Assembly (NCBI GenBank): GCA_040006575.1
Contig: JBDTWS010000069.1
Span: forward strand, 1 to 19,608
DNA from: UKL13-2 sp040006575
GTDB taxonomy: Bacteria; Pseudomonadota; Gammaproteobacteria; Burkholderiales; Usitatibacteraceae
DNA length: 19,608 bases
Direction: 5' to 3'
The position numbers and the translations under genes were made by a program. Under the pieces are notes generated by a model. The model did no database searches and had not been told where the DNA came from. It was given only the letters and a program-made list of their open reading frames with translations. Positions 6,714 through 13,828 of the stretch are shown here, piece by piece. How positions within the stretch are numbered: the first letter of the stretch is position 1; each line of letters begins with the position of its first letter.

Positions 6714-8543
6714 TTGGCGGAATCATCGATCCTGCAAAACCGGCGCGGCACCCGGTACCTGATGTTCGACGACAGCGCCACCATCGCGGACGTGTTCGCG
6801 CTGCGCTGCCGCACCTCGCCCAATGCGCCCGCGTATCGCGAATACAAAAGTGCGACCAAGGAGTGGCAGGGTGCCGACTGGCGTGAAGTCGCGGAACGCG
6901 TTGCGCGTATGCGCGAAGGTTTCCGTCGCGAAGGCCTCGATGCCGGCGATCGCGTCGCCGTCATGCTGAAGAACAGCATCAACTGGATCGTTGCCGACCA
7001 GGGTGCATTCGCGCATGGCCTGGTCACCGTGCCGCTGTTCGTGGATGACCGTCCGGACAATGTGGCGTTCATCCTCAACGACGCCGGCGTGAAAGTGATT
7101 GTCATTGACGGTGAGGATCACTGGAAGCGATTGAAACCGGTGCAGGAGCAACTGGTGACGGTGAAGCGCATTGTCACGATGAAACCGGTGGTCGATGCCG
7201 ATGAGCCACGCCTGCAATCGCTGGCCGACTGGTTGCCGCATGTCGTCACCACGCATGAACGCGCGAACGTCACGGGCAGCGATCTCGCCACCATCGTCTA
7301 CACCAGCGGTACCACCGGAAAGCCGAAAGGCGTCATGCTCTCGCACCGCAATATCCTGTCGAATGTGCAATCGGGCCTGGCGGTGTATGACGTCTATCCC
7401 GAAGATATTTTCCTGTCGTTCCTGCCGCTGTCGCACATGTTCGAGCGCACGTGTGACTACTACCTCAACGTGGTGTCCGGTGCGTCGATTGTTTTCTCGC
7501 GCTCGATTCCGCAGCTGGCTGAAGATTTCCGCATCGTGCAGCCGACGATTATTTTTTCGGTGCCGCGCATTTATGAACGCTTCCTCGCCGCCATCAACGA
7601 TCAACTGAAGAACGCATCGGCTTTCAAGCGCAAATTATTTGCGCTGGCCGTCGATGTGGGCTGGAGCCGTTTCGAGCATGCGAATGGACGCGGCCCGTGG
7701 CAGGCGTCGTTCCTGTTGTGGCCGTTGCTGAAGCCGCTGGTCGCAGACAAATTGCTGGCGCGCCTGGGCGGCAAATTGCGTTTTGCCATCGCCGGCGGTG
7801 CGGCACTCTCGCCCTCGGTGTCGAAAGTTTTTGTCGGGCTGGGTTTACCGATCTGCCAGGGCTACGGCCTGACCGAAGCGTCGCCGCTGCTGGCCGTGAA
7901 CCTGCTGGAGAAAAATGATCCGGGCTCGGTCGGCCCTGCTGTTCCCGGCGTAATGTTGAAGACCGGCGAGAACAGCGCGCTACTGGCAAAAGGCCCCAAC
8001 ATCATGATGGGCTACTGGAACAATCCGGACGCCACACGCGCCGTGCTTTCCGAAGACGGCTGGCTTAACACCGGCGACCAGGTGCGCATCGACGAACAGG
8101 GTTTTGTGCACATCACGGGACGATTGAAAGACATCGTCGTCATGGGCAACGGCGAAAAAATTCCGCCGGTGGATATGGAACTCGCCATCCAGCTCGACCC
8201 GCTGTTCGAGCAGGTCGTGATTTACGGCGAAGGACGTCCTTACCTGTCCGCCATCGTGGTGCTGAACGACGAAGAATGGTCGCGCGCCGCGCAGGAAGCG
8301 AAAGTCGATCCCAATCTGCAGGGTGATGGAAAAGAAAAAGCCGAAAAATTCCTGGTGCAACGAATCGGCAAACTGACCAAGGATTTTCCCGGCTATGCGG
8401 CCGTGCGCAAAGTCACCGTCGCGCGCGAAAAATGGACTATCGACAACGGCATGATGACGCCGACCCTCAAGCTGAAACGCAATGTCATTTTCCAGAAATA
8501 TGCGTCGGCCATTGATGACATGTACAAGGGACACACACTGTGA
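6714..8543 (+). CDS. Long-chain fatty acid-CoA ligase (AMP-forming acyl-CoA synthetase)
   Basis: ATP-dependent activation of fatty acids, or of related hydrophobic carboxylic acids, to acyl-CoA, feeding the beta-oxidation enzymes encoded on both sides. The 609-residue product has the adenylate-forming signatures in order: P-loop YTSGTTGKPKGVMLSH starting at Tyr196, LPLSHMFER, GYGLTEASP at 383-391, TGD at 453-455, the hinge GRLKD at 469-473, and the C-terminal lysine motif PTLKLKR with Lys586. The overall layout fits the eukaryotic-like FAA1/COG1022 long-chain synthetases rather than classical FadD. I chose the TTG at 6714 because GAGGAG lies about 7 nt upstream at 6702-6707. The ATG at 6681 would add 11 residues, and the frame is open further upstream without family-like sequence. 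The stop overlaps the thioesterase start by 4 bp. Confidence 0.9.
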   Translation: MAESSILQNRRGTRYLMFDDSATIADVFALRCRTSPNAPAYREYKSATKEWQGADWREVAERVARMREGFRREGLDAGDRVAVMLKNSINWIVADQGAFAHGLVTVPLFVDDRPDNVAFILNDAGVKVIVIDGEDHWKRLKPVQEQLVTVKRIVTMKPVVDADEPRLQSLADWLPHVVTTHERANVTGSDLATIVYTSGTTGKPKGVMLSHRNILSNVQSGLAVYDVYPEDIFLSFLPLSHMFERTCDYYLNVVSGASIVFSRSIPQLAEDFRIVQPTIIFSVPRIYERFLAAINDQLKNASAFKRKLFALAVDVGWSRFEHANGRGPWQASFLLWPLLKPLVADKLLARLGGKLRFAIAGGAALSPSVSKVFVGLGLPICQGYGLTEASPLLAVNLLEKNDPGSVGPAVPGVMLKTGENSALLAKGPNIMMGYWNNPDATRAVLSEDGWLNTGDQVRIDEQGFVHITGRLKDIVVMGNGEKIPPVDMELAIQLDPLFEQVVIYGEGRPYLSAIVVLNDEEWSRAAQEAKVDPNLQGDGKEKAEKFLVQRIGKLTKDFPGYAAVRKVTVAREKWTIDNGMMTPTLKLKRNVIFQKYASAIDDMYKGHTL

Positions 8544-8950
8544 CCGATGAATTTTGCACACTGGTAGAACTCCCCACCGACCGCCAGCCGGTGATCCGCA
8601 TCATCCCGATGCCGGCCGACACCAACGCCCATGGCACCATCTTCGGCGGCTGGGTCATGGCGCAGGTGGATCTGGCCGGCAGCGTGTCGGCCTCCGAACG
8701 CGCGCAGGGAAAAGTAGTGACGGTCGCGGTGAATTCATTCCAGTTCAAGGAGCCCGTGTTCGTGGGGGATCTGGTGAGTTTTTATGGACGCGTGCTGAAG
8801 ACGGGACGCACGTCGATCACCGTCGATGTCGAGGTGTATGCGCAGCGGCATCGGTTTGGAAGGCAAGTGGTGAAGGTGACGGAAGCGCAGCTCACGTATG
8901 TGGCGGTGGATGATGAGCGCAAGCCACGGCCGGTTCCGGTCAAGGAATAG
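8540..8950 (+). CDS. YciA-type acyl-CoA thioesterase (hotdog fold)
   Basis: Hydrolyses acyl-CoA to the free acid and CoA. The 136-residue protein carries the YciA/BACH signature HGTIFGGWVMAQVD at 31-44, with Asp44 in the catalytic position. The second half of the hotdog fold follows: VAVNSFQFKEPVFVGDLVSFYG, then strands ending TEAQLTYVAVDDERKPRPV. Length fits the family (about 130 aa). It starts at GTG 8540 inside the end of the synthetase gene (GTGA overlap), which suggests coupled translation with the enzyme that makes the acyl-CoA. Such pairs are usually read as control of the acyl-CoA/free CoA balance. A 246-nt gap follows, holding an inverted-repeat element. Confidence 0.92.
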   Translation: MTDEFCTLVELPTDRQPVIRIIPMPADTNAHGTIFGGWVMAQVDLAGSVSASERAQGKVVTVAVNSFQFKEPVFVGDLVSFYGRVLKTGRTSITVDVEVYAQRHRFGRQVVKVTEAQLTYVAVDDERKPRPVPVKE

Positions 8951-9060
8951 GTTTTCCCGAGATTTGAGGTAAAACACAAGTGCTGTAGCCGTTCTTCTGG
9001 CATAAATGGCCTGAAAGCCGCACCAGTGCTTGAGTTTGAAAGACGGAATTTCATCAAACC

Positions 9061-9150
9061 CCGTCATTCCCGCGGAGGCGGGAATCCAGTGGCGTTCGTG
9101 GCGTACTGCGAGCAAACGACGCTGGGTCCCCGCCTCCGCGAGGACGACGG
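9061..9150. repeat. REP/MITE-like 90-bp element with 29-bp imperfect inverted terminal repeats
   Basis: The left arm (9061-9089) and right arm (9122-9150) are inverted repeats matching at 24 of 29 positions, separated by 32 nt. Each arm is itself a hairpin; the left one is ATTCCCGC ggag GCGGGAAT (9066-9085). The arm starting CCGTCATTCCCGCGGAGG belongs to a palindromic type I remember as widely dispersed between genes in many proteobacteria. It lies in the 246-nt gap between the thioesterase and the FadN-like gene. The FadN frame is open through it, but the start and ribosome-binding site lie downstream. The element could act as a transcript-stability hairpin or partial terminator. Confidence 0.8.
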
Positions 9151-9196
9151 GACAAGACTTAACCGCTTTAAAAATAATTTCCAACAGGAGTCGATT

Positions 9197-11569
9197 TTGA
9201 GTAATTTCCATATCAAAAAAGTAGCCGTACTCGGTGCAGGTGTCATGGGCGCGCAGATCGCCGCGCATCTAACCAATGCAAACGTGAAATGCGTCCTGTT
9301 CGATTTGGCCGCCAAGGAAGGGCCGAAAAACGGCATCGTCCTCAAGGCGCTCGACGGCCTGGCCAAGCTGCAGCCCGCGCCATTTGCGAGCAAGGCACGC
9401 GCCACGCAAATCACGCCGGCCAACTACGATGAAAACCTCGAGTGGCTGAGGGAATGCGATCTCGTCATCGAAGCGATTTCCGAGCGCATGGACTGGAAGA
9501 AATCGCTCTACGAAAAAGTCGCGCCGTTCATCCGGCCTGACGCGATCTTTGCCTCGAACACCTCCGGCCTGTCGATCACGGAACTGTCGAAAGTATTTCC
9601 GGAAGCGCTGCGTCATCGTTTCTGCGGCGTGCACTTCTTCAATCCGCCGCGCTACATGAAACTGGTGGAACTGATTTCCACACCGGACACCGAAGCCATC
9701 CTGCTCGACCAGCTGGAAACCTTCCTCACCACCACCATCGGCAAGGGCGTGATCCGCGCCAACGACACGCCGAATTTTGTCGCCAATCGCATCGGTGTTT
9801 TTTCCATCGCCGCGACCATGCATCACACAATGGCGTTCAAGCTGGGCTTCGATGAAGTCGACGCGCTGACCGGTCCCGCCATCGGCCGCGCCAAGAGTGC
9901 GACGTATCGCACTGCCGACGTCGTCGGGCTCGACACACTGGCGCACACCTTCAAGACCATGGATGACAACCTGCCGCAGGATCCGTGGCATCCGTTTTAC
10001 GCCGTACCCACATTCCTCAAAGCACTGATCGACAAGGGCGCGCTGGGCCAGAAAACCAAGGCGGGCTTTTTCACCAAGAAGGGCAAGGACATCCTGGTCG
10101 TCGACGTGGCGAAACAGGATTACGTGGCCGGCACCGGAAAAGTTGCCGACGAAGTCGCCGCAATTTTGAAAATCCGCAATCCCGCCGAACAGTTCGCCGC
10201 ACTGCGCGCCAGCAGCCATCCACAGGCGCAATTCCTGTGGGCGATTTTCCGCGATGTGTTCCACTACATCGCCGTGCACCTGGGCAGCGTCGCCAACTCG
10301 GCGCGCGATATCGACTTCGCGATCCGCTGGGGTTTCGGCTGGAAGATGGGCCCGTTTGAAACCTGGCAGGCCGCCGGCTGGGAGCAGGTTGCGAAATGGA
10401 TTAATGAAGACATCGCAGCGGGCAAGACGATGGCAAAGGAAGCGTTGCCTGCGTGGGTTACGGATGGACGCAAAGGTGTGCATTCCGCTGAAGGTTCGTA
10501 CTCCGCCAAAAGCGGGAAGATGGTTGCGCGTTCCACGCTGCCGGTTTACCAGCGCCAGCTTTACCCGGAACTCTTGCTTGGCGAAAAAGCCGACAAAGGC
10601 ACCACCGTTTTCGAAACCGACGCCATCCGCATGTGGACCACGAAGGGCCAGGAAGACGTGGCCATCGTTTCGTTCAAAACCAAGATGCACGCCATCAGTC
10701 CTGACGTGCTCGACGGTTTGCAGCAGGCCATCACGAAAGCAGAAGACGACTTCAAGGCGCTGGTGATCTGGCAGCCTGATGGCCCATATGCCGTCGGTGC
10801 GGATCTTAAAAATGCACTGGCCGGTTTGCAGTCCGGCAAGTTCGATGACTTCGAAGCCATGGTCGCGAAATTCCAGGCGACCTCGCAGCGCATCAAGTAC
10901 AGCATGATCCCGGTCGTCTCCGCAGTAGATGGACTGGCGCTCGGTGGTGGCTGCGAATTCCAGATGCATTCGGACCGCGTGGTCGCGTCGATCGAAAGTT
11001 ATATCGGCCTGGTCGAAGCCGGCGTGGGCTTGTTGCCTGCCGGTGGCGGCCTGAAGGAAATGGCGCTGCGTGCCGCACTCGCCGCCAACGGTGGTGACCT
11101 GATGCCCTTCCTGCAGAAGTCATTCAAGAACGCCGCGATGGCCGAAGTCTCCAAGAGCGCGCTAGAAGCCAAGGAGATGGGCCACATGCGCTGGCGCGAC
11201 ACCATCATCTTCAACAGCAACGAGTTGCTCTTCGTCGCGCTCGAAACCGCGCGCGCCATGGCCAACTCAAGCTATCGGCCACCGCTGGCGCCGACGTCCT
11301 TCCCGGTCGCCGGCAATACCGGCATCGCCACGCTGAAGATGATGCTCATCAACATGAAAGAAGGCGGCTTCATTTCCGATCACGACTACGACATCAGCTC
11401 GCGCATCGCAACCTGCCTGTGCGGCGGCGAAGTCGAACCGGGCTCAATGGTGAATGAGGAATGGATGCTGGCGCTGGAACGCAAGCATTTCGTCGAGCTG
11501 GCCAAGACCGAAAAAACACAGGCGCGCATCGACAACATGCTGAAGACCGGCAAGCCGCTGCGGAATTAA
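9197..11569 (+). CDS. fadN: FadN-like 3-hydroxyacyl-CoA dehydrogenase / enoyl-CoA hydratase (reverse domain order)
   Basis: Second multifunctional beta-oxidation protein, 790 residues, with the dehydrogenase domain first. The N-terminus carries NAD-binding GAGVMG at 13-18, the family motif SNTSGLSI and catalytic His146 in GVHFFNPPRYMKLVE, then two C-terminal dehydrogenase domains. The crotonase domain starts around residue 490: oxyanion-hole GPYAVGADLKNAL, GLALGGGCEF with Glu587, and IGLVEAGVGLLPAGGG with Glu607. Length and order match the FadN type known from Bacillus (about 789 aa), the opposite of FadB/FadJ. The start is TTG at 9197, with AGGAG at 9186-9190 six nt upstream; an earlier in-frame ATG (9026) would translate through the repeat element. 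A lipoprotein-like gene follows after 6 nt and a FadA-type thiolase after that, giving a fadN-fadA pair interrupted by one gene. Confidence 0.93.
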   Translation: MSNFHIKKVAVLGAGVMGAQIAAHLTNANVKCVLFDLAAKEGPKNGIVLKALDGLAKLQPAPFASKARATQITPANYDENLEWLRECDLVIEAISERMDWKKSLYEKVAPFIRPDAIFASNTSGLSITELSKVFPEALRHRFCGVHFFNPPRYMKLVELISTPDTEAILLDQLETFLTTTIGKGVIRANDTPNFVANRIGVFSIAATMHHTMAFKLGFDEVDALTGPAIGRAKSATYRTADVVGLDTLAHTFKTMDDNLPQDPWHPFYAVPTFLKALIDKGALGQKTKAGFFTKKGKDILVVDVAKQDYVAGTGKVADEVAAILKIRNPAEQFAALRASSHPQAQFLWAIFRDVFHYIAVHLGSVANSARDIDFAIRWGFGWKMGPFETWQAAGWEQVAKWINEDIAAGKTMAKEALPAWVTDGRKGVHSAEGSYSAKSGKMVARSTLPVYQRQLYPELLLGEKADKGTTVFETDAIRMWTTKGQEDVAIVSFKTKMHAISPDVLDGLQQAITKAEDDFKALVIWQPDGPYAVGADLKNALAGLQSGKFDDFEAMVAKFQATSQRIKYSMIPVVSAVDGLALGGGCEFQMHSDRVVASIESYIGLVEAGVGLLPAGGGLKEMALRAALAANGGDLMPFLQKSFKNAAMAEVSKSALEAKEMGHMRWRDTIIFNSNELLFVALETARAMANSSYRPPLAPTSFPVAGNTGIATLKMMLINMKEGGFISDHDYDISSRIATCLCGGEVEPGSMVNEEWMLALERKHFVELAKTEKTQARIDNMLKTGKPLRN

Positions 11570-11575
11570 ATAACG

Positions 11576-12331
11576 ATGCTCCACGCAATTCACAGCTTGA
11601 CCGGCCATGGCAACCTGACCAAGAAATTTCGGTCTCGGACCGGTCGAATTGCCATGCTGCTTACCGCAATTGGATTGCTGTGCAGTTGTGGGCCCACGAT
11701 TCGTTTGAACATGGCGCCCGCAGAAGTCGAAACGGAAGCTCGATTGATGAGACCGGTCGGCGACCGCGCTCTGTTCTATTTCCTGAACGGCGCTACCGAA
11801 CTTCAGTCGTCCTATGAGGTATTTATCGATGGTCGTAAAGTGGGTACAGCCGACGCAGGCACGTTCTTGTATACCTACGTTCAACCAGGAAAGCGTGTCA
11901 TTCGAATCGTTGCCGCTGAATGGGAGTGTGAAAACGGACCGCAAATGATTTCGAGCGGCTCTATTGGCTCGAGAATCTGGCAGTGGGAAGAAGATGCGCA
12001 GCAGGCGTCAAGGATGGGATTCGAGCCGGTTGGCCCTTCGGTCGTGCCGGCGGCCTGCAAGACGATTCTGGCGAACTGGATTTCACTGAAAACCAGATCA
12101 CTCAATTCAGACGAAGTTGATCGACGCGTGCGCAATATGAGGCTTGCCTATTTCAACGCTGAATCGTGGCAGCGCGTAGGCGGAACTGTGTGGCAGACGC
12201 ATCCTGACGATTGCGTTTCAGGAAAGTCGACCAGGACAGTCCAGACATTTGACCAAACCAAACCCAGACGTCCGAATGACTACACCCCAAGCGGTTTCAA
12301 AGATGCGTTATGTATCTTCGAATCCAACTGA
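11576..12331 (+). CDS. Putative DUF2846-like lipoprotein
   Basis: A 251-residue product not related to beta-oxidation enzymes. Residues 21-38 (RTGRIAMLLTAIGLLCSC) look like a lipoprotein signal: basic n-region, hydrophobic core and lipobox Cys38. The mature part contains ALFYFLNG, a strand pair EVFIDGRKVGTADAGTF, and LYTYVQPGKRVIRI. This resembles the DUF2846/PEGA-like pattern of cell-envelope lipoproteins, in which a small beta-sandwich precedes a Pro-Gly turn. I recognise nothing in the Cys/Trp-containing C-terminal half. The start is uncertain: ATG 11576 gives a long n-region without a clear ribosome-binding site, while ATG 11654 would leave no positive charges before the hydrophobic core. 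By eye it is less GC-biased than its neighbours, and it sits between two genes that normally adjoin, so a later insertion is likely. Confidence 0.65.
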   Translation: MLHAIHSLTGHGNLTKKFRSRTGRIAMLLTAIGLLCSCGPTIRLNMAPAEVETEARLMRPVGDRALFYFLNGATELQSSYEVFIDGRKVGTADAGTFLYTYVQPGKRVIRIVAAEWECENGPQMISSGSIGSRIWQWEEDAQQASRMGFEPVGPSVVPAACKTILANWISLKTRSLNSDEVDRRVRNMRLAYFNAESWQRVGGTVWQTHPDDCVSGKSTRTVQTFDQTKPRRPNDYTPSGFKDALCIFESN

Positions 12332-12364
12332 TTGTTTCGTGAACATGAATCTAGGAATATAAAT

Positions 12365-13564
12365 ATGACCAAGCAAATCCAGGAAGCCTATATCGTCGCC
12401 GCCGTCCGCACCCCTGTGGGCAAAGCGCCACGCGGCATGTTCAAAAACGTGCGTCCCGATGACATGCTCGCGCATGTGCTGCGTGGCGCCATCGCGCAGG
12501 TGCCGGGTCTCGATGTCAATGACATCGGCGATGTGGTGGTCGGTTGCGCCATGCCGGAAGGCGAGCAGGGCATGAACGTGGCGCGCATCGGCGTGCTGCT
12601 GGCCAACCTGCCCGACGGCATTCCCGCTGTCACCATCAATCGCTTCTGCGCATCCGGTGTGCAGGCCGTCAGCATGGCCGCGGATCGTATCCGCACCGGT
12701 GATGATGATGTCGTCATCGCGGCCGGCACCGAGAGCATGTCGATGGTGCCGATGATGGGCAACAAGATTGCGCTGAACTCGAACGTGTTCGCCAACAACG
12801 AGCACGTCGGCATCGCCTACGGCATGGGCATCACCGCGGAAAACGTCGCGAAGCAATGGAAAGTCACGCGCGAAGAGCAGGACGCGTTCGCTGCGCTGTC
12901 GCACAAGAAGGCCGGCGAAGCGATTGCCGCCGGACATTTCAAGGCCGAGATCGTCCCATACGAAATCGATTCCGCCATGCCGGACCTGGCGAGTGGCGCG
13001 ATCAAGCACATGAAGAAACTGGCCGAAAACGACGAAGGCCCGCGCCTCGACACCACGGTGGAAACGCTGGCCAAGTTGCGCACCGTGTTTGCGGCCAAGG
13101 GCAGCGTCACCGCCGGTAATTCATCGCAGATGTCCGATGGCGCGGGTGCCGTGATCCTGATGAGCGAAAAGGCCCTGAAGAAATACAACATCCAGCCGTT
13201 GGCGCGTTTCGTATCGTTTGCGGTCGCGGGTGTGCCGCCTGAAATCATGGGCATCGGCCCGATCAAGGCGATCCCGAAAGTGTTGAAGCAGGCCGGCGTT
13301 CACCAGGACGACCTGGGCTGGATTGAATTGAATGAAGCCTTTGCCGCGCAGGCGCTGGCGGTGGCGAAAGACCTGAACCTGAACACCGACAAGATCAATC
13401 CGCTGGGGGGTGCCATTGCACTCGGCCATCCGCTCGGCGCGACCGGCGCAATCCGCACGGCCACACTTGTTCACGGCATGCGCCGCACCAAGCAGAAGTG
13501 GGGGATGGTGACGATGTGTATTGGTACGGGAATGGGTGCTGCAGGTCTGTTTGAGGCCATGTAA
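12365..13564 (+). CDS. fadA: FadA-type 3-ketoacyl-CoA thiolase / acetyl-CoA acetyltransferase
   Basis: Second thiolase of the window, 399 residues, catalysing thiolytic release of acetyl-CoA. All catalytic motifs are present: Cys95 in NRFCASGVQA, WIELNEAFAAQ, His355 in GGAIALGHPLGATG and Cys385 in CIGTGMGAAG. Length and text fit the FadA/acetyl-CoA acetyltransferase branch, distinct from the longer FadI-like enzyme at 1520-2824. The ATG at 12365 is preceded by AGGA at 12353-12356 with 8-nt spacing; the frame opening at 12332 has no such site. Together with the FadN-like protein it forms a complete hydratase-dehydrogenase-thiolase set. The intervening lipoprotein-like gene ends 33 nt before it. 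A 264-nt gap with inverted repeats follows before the envelope cluster. Confidence 0.94.
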   Translation: MTKQIQEAYIVAAVRTPVGKAPRGMFKNVRPDDMLAHVLRGAIAQVPGLDVNDIGDVVVGCAMPEGEQGMNVARIGVLLANLPDGIPAVTINRFCASGVQAVSMAADRIRTGDDDVVIAAGTESMSMVPMMGNKIALNSNVFANNEHVGIAYGMGITAENVAKQWKVTREEQDAFAALSHKKAGEAIAAGHFKAEIVPYEIDSAMPDLASGAIKHMKKLAENDEGPRLDTTVETLAKLRTVFAAKGSVTAGNSSQMSDGAGAVILMSEKALKKYNIQPLARFVSFAVAGVPPEIMGIGPIKAIPKVLKQAGVHQDDLGWIELNEAFAAQALAVAKDLNLNTDKINPLGGAIALGHPLGATGAIRTATLVHGMRRTKQKWGMVTMCIGTGMGAAGLFEAM

Positions 13565-13636
13565 TTCGGGTGAAAAACGCGGCGCGTAACGTGGTCTTCA
13601 CATCAAGTGGGCATCACATAAGCGTCACCAAAAAGT

Positions 13637-13683
13637 GCCTGCAACGCAACTGACCACGGGGTCATTTTCAGGCTGTTGCAGGC
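13637..13683. repeat. Nested inverted repeats between fadA and the DUF1302 gene
   Basis: The outer arms GCCTGCAAC (13637-13645) and GTTGCAGGC (13675-13683) are perfect 9-bp inverted repeats. They enclose TGACC acgg GGTCA (13651-13664), a second perfect 5-bp hairpin. No T tract follows, so a classical terminator is not supported; it may be a bent hairpin in the transcript end or a regulator site. The rest of the 264-nt gap (13565-13828) is fairly AT-rich around 13690-13735 and likely carries the promoter of the DUF1302 gene, but I could not pick convincing -35 and -10 boxes. Confidence 0.5.
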
Positions 13684-13828
13684 GCGCCACAAATCACCTT
13701 TGTCGTTTAATTTTCCTGTAAAGTAACTGAAAACATGTGGATCAAGCGCTATCGCCCGCAGCAAGTCGCGAACGCCGGTTACCACGAAATTTAAAACAGT
13801 TTTGATCCAACCTTGAGGAGAACACCCG

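Noticed and set aside
9061..9150. CRISPR-like reading of the repeated arms
   Set aside because: There are only two copies, inverted rather than direct, with no cas genes nearby.
9026..9196. N-terminal extension of the FadN-like protein from the ATG at 9026
   Set aside because: It would translate through the inverted-repeat element, and TTG 9197 has an AGGAG at ideal spacing and starts exactly at the Rossmann fold.
9269..10969. Long open frame on the - strand (566 codons) opposite the FadN-like gene
   Set aside because: It lies wholly inside a gene with complete catalytic motifs; its translation is rich in His, Arg and Gly with no recognisable domain, as expected opposite GC-rich codons.
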